Positions 8,354-19,994 of a stretch of DNA of 64,000 bases are shown piece by piece; position 1 is the stretch's first letter, and every line of letters starts with the position of its first letter. A program made the translations under genes and the position numbers. The stretch is from Mycobacterium uberis (GTDB lineage: Bacteria; Actinomycetota; Actinomycetes; Mycobacteriales; Mycobacteriaceae), in assembly GCF_003408705.1 (NCBI RefSeq), contig NZ_QAYL01000025.1, forward strand, positions 57,367-121,366, given 5' to 3'. The notes below the pieces were generated by a model. That model was not told where the DNA came from and ran no database searches. It saw nothing but the letters and a program-made list of their open reading frames with translations.

Positions 8354-11300
8354 TCAGCAGAACCCGCCATCGCTGACCCGTTCTGGCACCGACTCGCCGA
8401 CCAGCGGATTGACCAACTGTATATACATCGGACTATCGCTGTCGCCCAACAGAATCGCCCTTCCGGCCGGTAGCCGGCTAAATTGCTGGCCCCGAATCTT
8501 ACCACTGCAGGCCGGATTACCCGCCAACATCAGCGTAGTTGCCTGCAAATCGTTCAAGCGTCGCAGCAGCTGATTAGTCATCAGCGCATGTCCCGATCCA
8601 GTAGCACGCCCCGTGACGATCACCCGCAACCCCAAATCACCAGCCTGGCCGAGTATTCCGATGAGGTTAGTCCACGGCCGCTGTCCGACATATGGACCGC
8701 TCATCGCCGGTGAATCCGGTACCTGGTCGACATCGTCGATGAGCAGGTAATGGATGTGGCCTTTAAACGTCCAGCGGGATAATTCCGCTGCCGATAAACC
8801 TGCCGATGGCCGCCGTGCTTCGATGAGGTTGGCCAGCCCAAGCATCGCCGGTATGACCCGATCGATGTTGGTGGTGTATTCATTGTCGGGAAATAGCGGC
8901 TCGTCCACGAGATGCAGCCGACGATCGAGCACAGTAAACGCCACCTGGTCGGGAGAAGAGTGTTCGCGGATCGTGCGGATAATGTGCCGTAGCAGCGTGG
9001 TCTTACCAGACTTACTGTCTCCGAACACCATTAATAACGGGTTGGTGGCGAAATCTACGACGACTGGTGCTAGATCCTCTTCACGCTGACCTATAACCAC
9101 TTGTTCCGGACCCCGATAGAGGGCACCGACAGCATCAGGCGCAAGGTTGGTGGGCAGCAACCGTACCGACGGCGCAGCTAAGCCAGCATAGCGAGCATTG
9201 ATCACAGCCACCTGGTCTAGCTGTGGAGTCGCGAATAGAAAATGCTCGGCTGCCATAGTCAACCCGCGGCCAGGATGGTCATGCGGGACAGCGTCGGCCG
9301 GGCGACGCAGCGTGCCAACCACTCGCACATTGCTGTCCCGAGCATCATGTAGTTTGAGCTCCAATCGCAGCCCAAGCCCGTCCCGCATCGCCAACGGCAC
9401 CTCTAACCAGCTCTGCGTAGTGATAACCACATGAATACCATACGCCAGACCGATATTGACGAGCTCAGTCACCTTGGCCAACAACGGGTTACGTGTATTG
9501 AACTGATCTGTGTTGTCACGACCGAAAGCATAAAGGTTGTCGATGACGAGGAAGACCTCGCCGAAACCATCATCGGGCGCCGAGCCACTGCTCTCCTTTT
9601 CCCGGAATACCTCCCGCTGCTGCCGCGACAGCAGCAACTGCTCGAGTTCGCCGAAAGTGCGACGGATTCGTTCGGGTTCTAGTGCCGATGCAACGCTACC
9701 GACATGCGCTAGATCCTGAATCGCTCGCAGCTGTCCGCCACCGTAGTCCAGACAGTAGAACGTCACGTCATGCGGCGAATGCAGACTCGCGGCCGATAGG
9801 ATAAAGGTCTGCAGTGCAGTCGATTTACCAGATTTGAGACCGCCGTGGATTACCATATTTCCGGCCGACGAGGTGGCATCAAATATCAACGGTTCGCGGC
9901 GCATTTCGAAAGGTTTGTCGATCTCGCCGAGCGGCCAACGCCACTGTCGTTGCGGCACTCCGGCACTAGCTAGCATCGCGGTCAGCGAGATCGAATCATC
10001 AAGCGGCGGCAGCCATAGCTTCGGAGCCCGGGGTCCATAGCGCGCCAACTGCTCGCCGATTGTCGCAATCAGCTTGCGCGGTGGGGCGACCAACTCATCG
10101 TCATCTTCGTTAAGGATCACGATGGAGTGATCTGGCTCTACCGCTCCGGCAGTGAACAGCTTTGGTTCTAGCGTCGCTTGCACCACACGAGTCTTGGTTA
10201 ATTGTGGAGGCTCGTAGATACCGTCAACGTAGGTGCTGCGGAACTTGATCGGCGCTGCGCCGGGCGCCGGCACCAAAAAACCCATGCCCTTGTGTTCTTT
10301 GCCCGACTCGATGTGATAAGCGTCCTCCACACCGATGATCTGGCGGGAAACACTGGCACTGGCCACCTTCAACCCGATTCGGTATGATGTGTTCTTGTCG
10401 ATGTCTTTGATCTTGCCGACGTCCAGCGTCTGAGAAGCGAACAAGATGTGGATTCGGAAGGAACGGCCCTTGCGTGCCACGTAGTCGAACAGCTCCGCGT
10501 ACTCCGGATGGTCGGCCAGCATTAGGGTGAACTCGTCAGCTACCACGAACAGTGTAGGGATCGGTGGCAAATCGACTGCGCCGGCCGCTATTGCATTTTC
10601 GTATTCGAGAACTGAGTTGAACGCACTACCTTGAACCCGGCGGCCGGCTTCGCGCAACAGTGTCTCCCGGCGGGCCACTTCACCGCGAAGTGTGTCAGCA
10701 AACCGTTCGGCCAGCGACTTCTTCTCCGCCATATTCGAGATCACCGCAACAACCTGCGGGAAGTTCCGGAAACTGTCGGCACCGGCCTCACCTTTGAAGT
10801 CAGCGTAAATTACGATCAGCCGGTCCGCCGAGTGAGTGGTTAACAGTGACAACAGAATCGACATTAGAGTCTGCGACTTACCAGATCCTGTCATTCCGAT
10901 CATCAGGCCGTGAGGACCCATGCCGCCCTCGGCTTCGTCCTTGAGGTCGAACATCAGCGGTTCACCCGTGCCAGTAACACCGATCGGTATGCGTAGCTCG
11001 TCGTCGCGGCGTCGCGGCGCCCACAGTGCGGCCACATCCAGCCGTGACGCATCCGGAATTCCCAACAATGTCGTGAAGCTGGCGCCGCAGGTAGCCGCCG
11101 AACGCAGCCCGGTGTGCGTCGGGTTGGAGTCCCACCGCGACAGCCGGCGGGCCAGGTGGGCAGCTTCGTCGGCACCGAGTTGGTCGGCGGTGTCGATATA
11201 GGGCTGCCAGCCACCGGTCTGCCAGCGTTCAATGGCACCATGCACGATATGCAGGATCGGTTGTTCGGGATCCGAATACTGTTCGCGATGCGGCGGTGTA

Positions 11301-12343
11301 GTGGAGCAATGTACCACCGTGACCCCGGCTCGGCTCATCGCCAGCGGTGAGGCGTTCAGATCGTAGTCGGGGTCGTCGATCACAATCATCAGGTGGCGCA
11401 ACGCATCAGCCGACGCGCCGGTGAACACCGGGCGGTCGGCAAGCGCGGCCCCCAGCAGCGAGACCAACTCGTCAGGGTCAGCCGATAAATAACGAGCTGA
11501 ACCGACACCATCAAACTGACCAGGAATGTCGACGTGTGGCAACCATTTAATCCAGGACCAGTCGCTGCTCTCCAGATCACGGGTGGCCAGGGCCACCCCA
11601 AACAACGCCGGGTCGTGCCAGGTCACTGCCTGAGCGATCCAGGCACGCAACGCCGCACGCGCTTCATCCTTGGAGCTTTCAGTGTCACTAAATATAGTGA
11701 TCCGCGAGACTTTACTCAGGTCGATTGCGGTCGGCACGTCACGAACAGTGCGCTGGGTGTCGAGTAGACTACGTAATGCGCTGTGCGACACCGGCTCGAG
11801 GTCAACCTCGTCCGCAGTGTCTTTGACTCGCAGTGCGACAACCAACGGTGCCTGATGTCGCCCAGCCCGCACGAGCAAGAAGTCGGAGTCATGCGGGTCC
11901 CGCTCCCACTGACGGCGGAATCCGAGCACGCTTGCCAACGCCGTCGGCTCAGGGTGGGACCACTGCGCAGCCGCGCGCTGCTCGGCGGCCTGGGTCCGGA
12001 TGTTATCGCGAACCACCGACAAGTACCGCAGGTAGTCGGCCCGTTCAGCATCGACCTCCTCGGTACGCATCTTGTTGTCGTTGCCACGAAACAGCGAAGT
12101 AGCTGCCAACAGTAGCACGAACGGGAAGAACAGGGTCTGTGGCGAGATCAGCCGCATACCGGTGGCGACCATCGCAACAATCATGCCGACGATCAAGAAC
12201 ACCATCAGAATGGGCATCACACGCTGCAGCAGCGACGGCGGAATCACGCGAGGCAATTCGGGAGGCGCTTCAATGGTGATGGCCCCCTGGCGGCTACTCG
12301 GCGGAGGCAATCGCCGGCGTGCCTCGAAAATAAGTCGGCTCAT
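8354..12343 (-). CDS. eccC3: ESX-3 motor ATPase EccC3
   Basis: EccC3 is the FtsK/SpoIIIE-type motor that recognises substrates and drives ESX-3 secretion. The 1329-residue protein has two membrane helices (about 42-62 and 68-84), a DUF stalk, then three ATPase domains. Walker A motifs are GMTGSGKS (483-490), GGLKSGKS (834-841) and GDSKSGKT (1108-1115). The first domain has Walker B FVVADE (about 599-604). The second and third end in DN and DD instead of DE, as is common for the degenerate domains of EccC proteins. Length matches Mtb Rv0284. The ATG overlaps the eccB3 stop (TGATG style). The frame is intact. Confidence 0.96.
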   Translation of the reverse strand: MSRLIFEARRRLPPPSSRQGAITIEAPPELPRVIPPSLLQRVMPILMVFLIVGMIVAMVATGMRLISPQTLFFPFVLLLAATSLFRGNDNKMRTEEVDAERADYLRYLSVVRDNIRTQAAEQRAAAQWSHPEPTALASVLGFRRQWERDPHDSDFLLVRAGRHQAPLVVALRVKDTADEVDLEPVSHSALRSLLDTQRTVRDVPTAIDLSKVSRITIFSDTESSKDEARAALRAWIAQAVTWHDPALFGVALATRDLESSDWSWIKWLPHVDIPGQFDGVGSARYLSADPDELVSLLGAALADRPVFTGASADALRHLMIVIDDPDYDLNASPLAMSRAGVTVVHCSTTPPHREQYSDPEQPILHIVHGAIERWQTGGWQPYIDTADQLGADEAAHLARRLSRWDSNPTHTGLRSAATCGASFTTLLGIPDASRLDVAALWAPRRRDDELRIPIGVTGTGEPLMFDLKDEAEGGMGPHGLMIGMTGSGKSQTLMSILLSLLTTHSADRLIVIYADFKGEAGADSFRNFPQVVAVISNMAEKKSLAERFADTLRGEVARRETLLREAGRRVQGSAFNSVLEYENAIAAGAVDLPPIPTLFVVADEFTLMLADHPEYAELFDYVARKGRSFRIHILFASQTLDVGKIKDIDKNTSYRIGLKVASASVSRQIIGVEDAYHIESGKEHKGMGFLVPAPGAAPIKFRSTYVDGIYEPPQLTKTRVVQATLEPKLFTAGAVEPDHSIVILNEDDDELVAPPRKLIATIGEQLARYGPRAPKLWLPPLDDSISLTAMLASAGVPQRQWRWPLGEIDKPFEMRREPLIFDATSSAGNMVIHGGLKSGKSTALQTFILSAASLHSPHDVTFYCLDYGGGQLRAIQDLAHVGSVASALEPERIRRTFGELEQLLLSRQQREVFREKESSGSAPDDGFGEVFLVIDNLYAFGRDNTDQFNTRNPLLAKVTELVNIGLAYGIHVVITTQSWLEVPLAMRDGLGLRLELKLHDARDSNVRVVGTLRRPADAVPHDHPGRGLTMAAEHFLFATPQLDQVAVINARYAGLAAPSVRLLPTNLAPDAVGALYRGPEQVVIGQREEDLAPVVVDFATNPLLMVFGDSKSGKTTLLRHIIRTIREHSSPDQVAFTVLDRRLHLVDEPLFPDNEYTTNIDRVIPAMLGLANLIEARRPSAGLSAAELSRWTFKGHIHYLLIDDVDQVPDSPAMSGPYVGQRPWTNLIGILGQAGDLGLRVIVTGRATGSGHALMTNQLLRRLNDLQATTLMLAGNPACSGKIRGQQFSRLPAGRAILLGDSDSPMYIQLVNPLVGESVPERVSDGGFC

Positions 12344-13986
12344 CAGGGCTCTCCGTCTGCTGTCGTCGTCCGAATGGGCCTGGCATCAGACGCCAAGCCA
12401 TCGTGTGCCAGCAGTGCGTCGGCGCGCGATAGCGTCGGACCGGCCGCGAACAGCGACAGTATTGACCAAGGGACGGGCACTGCAGGTGGTTGCAGGCCAA
12501 GAGCCCCAACAATTTTATCGTGCCCACCGGCGACTCCCGGTCCGATATCAGCTTCGGTGTCAATTCCATAGCGCACCCCGGTATCGGATATCCAGAACAA
12601 TGACCCGGTGGCAGGCGCAAGCTCTCCGCCACCCACAGTTTGGGCGAAGTAGCCGGTGCCGGGCGCAAGCGCAACCCGGCTGGCCGTCAAGCCGTCTCCC
12701 TGGACGCTGGCGCTAACCAACTCGACGGCGTGCACTGTATCGGGCACCGGCAGTGCCGAACCGGACATCAGGCTCAGAAAGCTGGTAGCGGCCCCGGTCG
12801 ACTTACGCCAATATATGCAGCTGACCGGATCACGGTCAGCGTCAACAAGACTGATCTGCTGGCCCGGATAACGCTCGGTGTCCAGCATCTGTGACACAGG
12901 CAACTTGTTCACCTCGTCGGCACCGAGCTGAGGTGGTTGCTGCAGCCCATAGGAATTGGTATTGCGCAGGATTCCGGCAAGTACCGGTGAGATACGCTGC
13001 AGACCATCCGGCAACACCGCGTAATACCGGACCGAATCGGATAGGTTCTTGTCCAGTGCCGCCAGACCGAAGGACATCACCACCGCTCCGATCGGTACGT
13101 GCACTCCAAAGCTCGGCGTGGCACCAGCATTCGGGATGGTGGGCGCGGTAAGCGGCGGTGCTTCGGGGATCGCGTTGAACAGCCCCACCGCGATAGCCCT
13201 TGGCGTATGTGCCTTAGAAACACCGGCACCAAATCCTAATGCGTCGGTCACTGCGTGGTCAGCCAAGTCGATTTCGCTACGCTTGCCATCCCACAGCAGC
13301 CAGGTGCTGCCGCCCCGCTCGGCCGGAGCGTCAACCAAAATGCCATGCGCAGGACCCAGCACGGCGGCCCGCGTGCCGTTGCTCTCAGGCGGGCCAACAA
13401 TCACCGTGACGCCCGTGCTGTGAGCAACTCGCCCACCTTCACGGCTGACAACATCACATACCGTCCAGTTCGCGTCATGGGCGTTATTTTGCACCATCCG
13501 CTCCGGTGCTCCCGGAATACCGATCAGATTGCCGCGCGGGAAGCGGTTCAGCTCAATGCTTTTCACCGTTATAGGGTTGACTGGCTTACCGATAATCAGT
13601 CGAGCTGAGGTTAGGTTGAGCACTGGGTGCAGTTTGTCACCCACCCGTACATACAGTGCGGCGCTCGACTGATCGGCAAGCACCACATTGTTACCCACCG
13701 ACCCATTGGGCCGCATGGAGGAGAGCACAAAGCACCCCAGCAGTCCAGTAATTGCCAACAGCGCGCCCATCAGCACCGCACGTGACTGTGCACGCAACGG
13801 ATCGACAAACATCCGAGTATCATGCAAGGCGATACCGGAAGCGATCCGGCGTATCACGAACCGCCAGCCGGTCACTTGGTGACGGGTGACAAATCCACGG
13901 CGGTAGCCCACCTTGTCGGGATTCTCATTGACCGGCGTTCGCGAAGAGAACGAACGCCGTCCTTGATCCGACTCATTGGTCGTCAT
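12343..13986 (-). CDS. eccB3: ESX-3 membrane component EccB3
   Basis: EccB3 has one membrane helix and a large periplasmic domain in the ESX-3 complex. The 547-residue protein has an N-terminal cytosolic part ([20 protein letters not shown]), a helix at about 70-90, and a periplasmic repeat domain with the cysteines of WTVCDV and SCIYW that are also present in the Mtb protein. Length is close to the 538 of Rv0283. The start overlaps the end of eccA3 by 4 bp (ATGA), consistent with coupled translation. The frame is intact. Confidence 0.95.
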   Translation of the reverse strand: MTTNESDQGRRSFSSRTPVNENPDKVGYRRGFVTRHQVTGWRFVIRRIASGIALHDTRMFVDPLRAQSRAVLMGALLAITGLLGCFVLSSMRPNGSVGNNVVLADQSSAALYVRVGDKLHPVLNLTSARLIIGKPVNPITVKSIELNRFPRGNLIGIPGAPERMVQNNAHDANWTVCDVVSREGGRVAHSTGVTVIVGPPESNGTRAAVLGPAHGILVDAPAERGGSTWLLWDGKRSEIDLADHAVTDALGFGAGVSKAHTPRAIAVGLFNAIPEAPPLTAPTIPNAGATPSFGVHVPIGAVVMSFGLAALDKNLSDSVRYYAVLPDGLQRISPVLAGILRNTNSYGLQQPPQLGADEVNKLPVSQMLDTERYPGQQISLVDADRDPVSCIYWRKSTGAATSFLSLMSGSALPVPDTVHAVELVSASVQGDGLTASRVALAPGTGYFAQTVGGGELAPATGSLFWISDTGVRYGIDTEADIGPGVAGGHDKIVGALGLQPPAVPVPWSILSLFAAGPTLSRADALLAHDGLASDARPIRTTTADGEP

Positions 13987-15908
13987 GCCGGTACCGTGAG
14001 TCCAAGACCGCGTAGCAGCGGCTCTACCGAACTCCGTACATCCTCGGACGTCACGGTCATGAGTTCTTCGTCGCTAAACTCAGCGGTACCAGCATGTTCC
14101 GAGTGGTCCAACCGGAATTCACGTTCTTCTTCGGAACGTTCGACGATGTTGCGGACAAATCGCCCGTTACCCGCGATGTCGAGGCTGCGCCGAGAAATTC
14201 CATTGGAATCAAGTGTCGACGATGTGGCCAATTTAGTGAACAAAACTTCCAACTCGTCGAGCGCGGCTTGCTCGAAGACGCTGTCTCGCTGTTCGGCCAT
14301 CTTGTGCGCGATCTCAACCAGCTCATGTGATGCGTATGAGGGAAAATCGATATTGCGGGTGAACCGCGACCGTAGACCTTCGTTAGTGTCCAGGAACTTA
14401 TCTAGATCAGCGCGATAGCCAGCTATAATCACGACTAACCGGTCACGATCGTTCTCCATCCGTGCTAACAAAGTGTCGATAGCCACCAAACCGAAGTCAT
14501 TTTTAGCGCCCGTAGCCACCAGAGCATAGGCCTCGTCAAGGAACAGCACCCCGTCCAGTGCGCTGTCAATGACCGCGTTAGTCTTAGCCTCTGTCTCGCC
14601 GATATGCTGACCGATGAGGTCGACGCGATGTACTTCTCGGATATTCTCCTTCTTTAAAAGGCCTAAGCCGCAATAGATTTTGGCAACCACCCGGGCGATG
14701 GTGGTCTTGCCCGTGCCGGGTGGCCCAGCGAAGACGAGATGGTGGGCCCGTTGCGCTACCATAAGCCCACGCTGCTTGCGCACCAATTCCATAGTCACCG
14801 CACTCTTTAAGCGTGACACTTGGTTTTTGACCTCGTCCAGACCAATGAATTCGGTGAGCTGTTGCTCGGCCTCATGGAGTAGTATGGCTTTGCGTTCGTG
14901 GGCCGCGGGGTCGACGAAGTCTTCCACGCTGGGTTCGGTGTCTGGATCCCAGGGATCGGTGCGAGCATCGATCCGGGCCGCGGTAGTGGTCAAGATCCCA
15001 AAACTGGTGTCGGACAAAGCCTGTTCGATCTGTTCATCCTCCGGATGCGCTGCGTACAAATCCTGTAGTACCTCGCTGGCGGACTCCTCATCGATGTGTG
15101 CACGTAGCACCAGCGCTTTGGCTAACGCACCATCCACAGCTGCCACCGCGACCGGACCCGTAGGTTCCTCCAGATAAGACAGTGCCGGCGCAAACATGCC
15201 CAGCCGAGCTAGCGCGGTACCTAATACGATCTTGACGGCGTGCACATAAACCTCGCCGAGATTGGGGTCATTGACGATCGGCGTCAGCAGCTTGACGACA
15301 TCTGACCAACGCCTAGCGCGATAGTGGATGACGGCGGAGACCCAACGGGCATTGCGCCAACCTGGCCGGCGGTCGATGATGCCAGTTACGATCTGGTCGG
15401 CTTCGGCATAGTGTCTGGGCTTCCCTGTTGACGCCAATGACGCCGCATAAGCGAGGTGGAAATCATCCGGGTCGGTGGCCCGGAACTGCAGGTACAGCCC
15501 AGTGTCATAGTGAAAGCTTAACGCGGTGGGAGCCAGCTCCACCTGGCGCTGCAGCATGCCCGCGGTGTCAACGGTACGCGAAATCGCTGCCAACACAGGC
15601 GTGGACACGTCGCCAGCAGCGGCTAATCCGGTCCAGGCGTCGCATTGATCATGAGCGATGCGGGTGAGTGCGGTGAAACCCGACCGAGCGGCAGCCAGGT
15701 CAGCTGGCCGCTGGCGATCGTATACCACAATGCCGAGTGTGCGGCAACAGGTAGCGAATCGGCTAACAACGTCGCCATCCACCTTGACGTGTGACCGAGC
15801 AATGGCAGACTGCACGCCAAGCTTGCCTGTGTCACTGTGTTTCACGTCCGCTTTGTCTCCCGTACCTAAGTATCGGCTAACCCGATCCGCCTGAAATTCG
15901 CATTGCAT
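13983..15908 (-). CDS. eccA3: ESX-3 AAA+ ATPase EccA3
   Basis: EccA3 is the cytosolic CbbX-family AAA+ ATPase of ESX-3, with an N-terminal TPR-like domain and a C-terminal ATPase. The chosen ATG at 15908 gives 641 residues; an in-frame start 21 codons upstream is possible but the family N-terminus is variable. Walker A GPPGTGKT lies at about 395-402, Walker B is LFLDEAYAL, and the arginine-rich EGLRSRFTRNIDFPS block follows. It is the first gene of the ESX-3 operon, and the palindrome at 16041-16057 lies upstream. The frame is intact. Confidence 0.94.
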   Translation of the reverse strand: MQCEFQADRVSRYLGTGDKADVKHSDTGKLGVQSAIARSHVKVDGDVVSRFATCCRTLGIVVYDRQRPADLAAARSGFTALTRIAHDQCDAWTGLAAAGDVSTPVLAAISRTVDTAGMLQRQVELAPTALSFHYDTGLYLQFRATDPDDFHLAYAASLASTGKPRHYAEADQIVTGIIDRRPGWRNARWVSAVIHYRARRWSDVVKLLTPIVNDPNLGEVYVHAVKIVLGTALARLGMFAPALSYLEEPTGPVAVAAVDGALAKALVLRAHIDEESASEVLQDLYAAHPEDEQIEQALSDTSFGILTTTAARIDARTDPWDPDTEPSVEDFVDPAAHERKAILLHEAEQQLTEFIGLDEVKNQVSRLKSAVTMELVRKQRGLMVAQRAHHLVFAGPPGTGKTTIARVVAKIYCGLGLLKKENIREVHRVDLIGQHIGETEAKTNAVIDSALDGVLFLDEAYALVATGAKNDFGLVAIDTLLARMENDRDRLVVIIAGYRADLDKFLDTNEGLRSRFTRNIDFPSYASHELVEIAHKMAEQRDSVFEQAALDELEVLFTKLATSSTLDSNGISRRSLDIAGNGRFVRNIVERSEEEREFRLDHSEHAGTAEFSDEELMTVTSEDVRSSVEPLLRGLGLTVPA

Positions 15909-16040
15909 AAGATCACTGTCGAGCTGCTCATACCCGCTCGCTTCACAACTCAACTCCGGTTTCCGTGGCACCGATCAGGGTGTTATGCATTAACGTGTGG
16001 GCTGCTTTCACAGCGATATCGTCACCCAATAACCTTACTA

Positions 16041-16057
16041 AATATGATTATCATATT
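16041..16057. promoter_or_regulatory. Candidate Zur/Fur-type operator upstream of eccA3
   Basis: AATATGATTATCATATT is a perfect 17-bp palindrome (8-1-8), with TnA/TCA-like flanks. It lies about 130 bp upstream of the eccA3 start codon in an AT-rich stretch. Fur-family zinc regulators bind AT-rich palindromes with a central TGATnATCA core, which is seen here. In Mtb the ESX-3 operon is repressed by Zur and IdeR. I see no convincing IdeR box (TTAGGTTAGGCTAACCTAA type) in the same interval. Assignment to Zur is an inference. Confidence 0.55.
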
Positions 16058-16109
16058 CAAAAGATTTCGTTCAGCTCTGGCCCTCCGCGCCAAGCTACCG
16101 TTGCTCAGC

Positions 16110-17250
16110 CTCCCAATGTACCGAGCCTCCTAGAAACCGCCAGTCCACTGCCGAATCCATCACCAGTCAGCATGGCCAATCCCACCGTCGCCTGACCGGC
16201 GTCACGAAGCATAGTTCCAGCAAAACCCAGAATCCACGCCTGTTGACCCAGCGCAATCGCTGCAGTGACCGACCTTTACCCAGCGGTACGCCCCAATCTG
16301 ACTCAACCTGAACATCCATCTACATAAACTTGTCGCTATAGCCAAGCAGCTGGCTGGATGCGCCATCGCACCCAACTCCTGACGACAGCCGTCTCCGCAG
16401 CCACAGTACCGGGCGCAGGCACCTCTCTCTGCGTACTGATGCTCGCATCGATGCTGATGGACGCGCCCAACTCAAAGCCGGGAGGACCCACCGAACAGAG
16501 GTAACCAAAACTCCCTGGACCAACAAGCGGCAGCGTAGAAGCGCCCACCATGAGCACCATGGTTGGCGGAGCCAGGGCCGTAATCGGCGCGGAGGCAAAG
16601 GCGAGCACACCACTCAGCACCAGAGGTGCTAGTAACCACTGGCAGACCAGAAAATTGAGATGTCAATGTAGCGGCCACTGCGGCCGGAGCAACCTGAACC
16701 CCCACATATCAGACTGTAGTTGTACTACCACCCCGGCTAAATGTTGTGAAAATTCCAGTACATCTCTCCACAAAATTTCAGGAACCTCCAGGAAATGATT
16801 CGTCCACCAACTCAGCTCGTATGGATTGCCAGCGTCATCATCGGCAATGTCTTGATCATCGCTATTGGCGCCGCGGTCAGAGCTGTCCGGATTTTCGATT
16901 TGCAGCGCCAGATCAGCCTGTGGTGCTGATCGTTGATGCCACCACGCTAGAGACCGCCCGCTAAGTGGTCATCGTGGCGACCGCCTGGATCTACATCTAC
17001 ATACAGCCGGCCTTGATTTAGCGCAATTGGTGGGTATAGTCGCCATCTTGGGGCGATACTGAGCCCAAAGAAACTCGTAGCTATACATCGCATAGCTGAT
17101 GGCCAGCCCCATCCAAGTCGGCATCACGGCCAACGTAATACTTTACACAGCGGCCCACGCTCTCTATGTTTTACCGCGATTCCCTCACTGTTGGTGCTAG
17201 CCCACATCAGCCACAGCACACACCAGCTAGACCACCACATCAGCAATTAC
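16110..17250 (-). pseudogene. PPE-family pseudogene (PPE2/PPE3-like) next to eccA3
   Basis: Minus-strand fragments of a PPE protein appear in changing frames: EVPEIL then RDVLEFSQHLAGVVVQLQSD near 16730-16800; LAFASAPITALAPPTM, GASTLPLVGPGSFGYL and FELGASISID near 16480-16620; then GYSDKFM, a stop, and MDVQVESDWG near 16290-16340; and finally LTGDGFGSGLAVSRRLGTLG close to 16115. The order fits the PPE2/PPE3 C-terminal half. The N-terminal PPE domain is not clearly readable and may lie in the very decayed 17250-17600 stretch. Confidence 0.68.
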
Positions 17251-17601
17251 CAGAAGCGTCATGGAAGAGACTCCTCATCGATAGAAGCGGACTCAACGAT
17301 CGCGCCACCACACAACTGGTAGTCGGTGCTAAGCGCGGAAAAGCTCCGGCATGGGGGCACAATTCTCTCCTGAGTTCTCGCACTGGGGTAACAAAAACCC
17401 GACACTAAGCCACCCCGTCTCCTGGCAGCACTAACCACGGACTGGAGGTGACCATCAACCCAGCTTGGGCTTCGGGTCTGGCCATCAGCCGACCTGGCGC
17501 ATATAACCTGCCAACGAAGTGCTGATTACAGCCCAACCTCGGGCGCCTAACCACTTGGTGGCCGATAGGTAAGCCATATAACACCGTGGCAATCTACGCA
17601 A

Positions 17602-17639
17602 ACGGTACTATATTAATGTTCCGACGGTACTATATTAAT
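17602..17639. repeat. Short direct repeat, 16 bp twice
   Basis: ACGGTACTATATTAAT occurs at 17602-17617 and again at 17624-17639, a period of 22 bp. It is followed by further TATTA-rich sequence up to about 17652. No open frame of interest covers it. It lies between the dead PPE gene and the truncated end of the methyltransferase pseudogene. The interval 17250-17650 otherwise holds nothing I can recognise. Confidence 0.8.
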
Positions 17640-17649
17640 ATTATTATAT

Positions 17650-18190
17650 TAAACCCACTGTTCCACAACTCTATAAAGCCAGTTATCGCGCAGACCGATC
17701 ACGATCCCACAACGATCGGTACGCGGTTGGGTCCCCGGGCCGGTAAGCACCTAGCGTTTGAAGTCAATGACCTATGGATTAGGCCAACTCAAAAATTGCC
17801 GTCGCATTGTACCACGCCAGCCGGCAGGTGAGAGAGTCCAGTCCTGCCGCCAAGACGATCACCTGTCGCACATCGGCACTGACAGACAGCTCGCCGAAAG
17901 TACTCATCGAAGTACTTGGGTGCGCGCCCTGGAGGTTGATGAAATACTCGCCGAAGTCACTGGTTTTGAGTGGATGATCGGGTTCTTTGCCATCGAGAAC
18001 GTCGACCGCGACACTACCAACGACACAACAAAATACTTTCACATAAGGCATCGACGGCCAGCGGATCAGGCCTCTGTACCTCCAATGCTCGCATGGTCAC
18101 CACGAATAATACCACCGAGCTGGCACTTTAATACAGTCGAACCGACACTTGGAATGATATCCTACCTACTCATCACCCCAACTCACACTA
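17650..18190 (-). pseudogene. SAM-dependent methyltransferase pseudogene (Rv0281-like), C-terminus missing
   Basis: This is a remnant of the mycobacterial S-adenosylmethionine-dependent methyltransferase family (DUF1253/LCMT-like, about 300 residues). Readable minus-strand pieces are LEVQRPDPLAVDA, DVLDGKEPDHPLKTSDFGEY, RQVIVLAAGLDSLTCRLAW (the AGLDSRxxRL motif, with Thr-Cys in place of the usual residues) and QPRTDRCGIVIGLRDNW. Homology stops near 17650, leaving out roughly the last 150 residues, so a deletion ended the gene. Stops and frameshifts are also present. In Mtb Rv0281 is next to eccA3; here a PPE remnant lies between. Confidence 0.75.
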
Positions 18191-18259
18191 CAGATGTGAC
18201 CGCAACATTTTCCCCTGCCCGGGACAACCACACCGGCCAACAGAGACGCAGCGGAGTAG

Positions 18260-19740
18260 TGAAGTCATGTGCTAGTGAGCCACGTTGTCGCTGTGCTCAT
18301 AGGTACCGTATTGCCAGCCAATGTGGTTAAACCCGCCCCTTCAGCGACCGCCTTCTTTGGTTCGGTGCCGACGAACCAAAGATATTTCGACGCCCTGACC
18401 CGAGGCCACCGTCGACGCGATTGGCTACTCGATGAGCGTGGCGCCCCAGTCGGGCTCAACATGAACATTCATGTCTATAAACCCGTCGCCCGCCCCGCCC
18501 AACCCTACCCGCTGTCGTCGCCGCACTTGTGCCTGCTCGCACGGGCCGTCACCGCGGCTGCCCCGAGACCATCCGGCTCCGAGATCTTTCTCTTGGGACT
18601 GACATTCATCCCAAAGCCGAACCCCATGCCGGGAGGTGCCGCATAGCAAGACCGAAAACCCGTCCCACCCGTCGATGGCAGTGTCGGTGGCATAGAACCA
18701 GCAACAATACTCGACGCATGCCAAGGAGCGGACACCGAAACCATCGGTAGGGACACCGTGGGCGGGGCCGCTAGTCAGGGCTTCTCAGCAACCGGCCATG
18801 ACATTTAGACGCGACAGCAACGGATGCTAACGTCGGTACCCGAACCAGGACCAGCGAACTCAACCAGCATGGCAAGGCCACCTCTAGACCCGGTCACGGA
18901 AATCGCTGCGCCGACCATCACCACACCATGTCTGCAGCTGACTCGCAACGCAATGTGATCTGGTCAGTTGAACGGCGCCGAGCTAAACAGGTACTGGAAA
19001 GCTGTCAGCGGATTTGTCCTTAAAATATTCGGCAAATTGTCTTGGAAATCCTCAAAAGTTCGAGGCTTCAAGCGGTCCAGTATATCACTTTACCCGGGTT
19101 TACATACGCGTGGTAGTCGAGCACGTTAACGGTGCTTTCGTCGGGGTCCCAATCGATCCTGACGTTCCATGTAATGTCGGGAATGACATCTCCTACCCAG
19201 TTATAGATCACCGGATCATACGCACCCATGGCGGTACCGCTGAGTTGTTATGCACTGAAGTCATCGCCCTAGTGGCAATGGCTAGTGCTTCATAATAACT
19301 CATCGTGACAGCACCCTGAATTCACGTCTGGCACGTACTGGATTGCGTTGAGCATAATCGGGTACGGTGTTGACCTCCAAGAAGCTGGTCGACACGAAGG
19401 CTCCATGGTAGGTCTTGGTTACCGTCCAGTTCAAGCGTGGCCGCCAACACCACAGCATTAGTCTCGTGTAGGGCAGTCTTTTCTGCGTTGGCCTGTGTAA
19501 ACCACATCAGGCACGGGGCATGAACGAGCACAAACGATTCCACGCTTGGACCCTCTTACACGCTGGCCTGCACCGCTGCCAATAACGCGTCAAGTTATTG
19601 TGCCAATGCGGCATATTTAGCACTTAACAACTTCCATGTCCCTACCGTTGTTAGCAGGGGCCACGGTTCCAGATCGCTGCTAAGCAACGCTGAATACACC
19701 TCCGGCGGTAGAATCTATCCACATAGCGACGCCGACGAAG
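18260..19740 (-). pseudogene. PPE-family pseudogene (PPE3-like)
   Basis: This is a second dead PPE gene on the minus strand. N-terminal pieces near 19420-19530 read LMWFTQANAEKTALHETNAV, matching the PPE-domain segment that normally reads YLxWLTQASADAAxAAxQHE. C-terminal pieces near 18430-18660 read YAAPPGMGFGFGMNV and GDGFIDMNVHVEPDWGA, and LTTLAGNTVPM marks the end near 18310. This is the PPE2/PPE3 C-terminal layout and it parallels the remnant at 16110-17250. Many stops and frame changes are present. The position fits Mtb Rv0280 (PPE3). Confidence 0.7.
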
Positions 19741-19990
19741 CTACCTGCAGACGGTCTCGCCACGCGTGATGCCGACCCGAGCGGTCAACCCATGAGCATT
19801 TACACCGGTGGCGACCAGACCGTTCAGTGTCCCAGCGTGGCGTGCCAGACTAGCGGATGCCTCGTCTTGACCTACCGATCCAGATCTCACAGCAACACGT
19901 TGAAAGAAAACTGCCGAACAGACCGCAGGATGAAGCTGGTTCGCAGTAGTCAATACGGGCTATCCACCGGTTGAATCACCGTTGTTCGAC
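19741..19990 (-). pseudogene. PE-family remnant
   Basis: A minus-strand open stretch directly upstream of the PPE3-like remnant contains ARVGITRGET and an alanine-rich helix-like run. It can be lined up with the C-terminal part of PE5 (GRAGISVGETHASYE). A PE gene immediately before a PPE gene is the standard arrangement. The N-terminal half is not readable. This call rests on weak similarity plus position. Confidence 0.4.
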
Positions 19991-19994
19991 AGCT

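Noticed and set aside
14680..15177. 165-codon plus-strand frame opposite eccA3
   Set aside because: Antisense to the Walker A region of eccA3; composition is that of a complementary strand.
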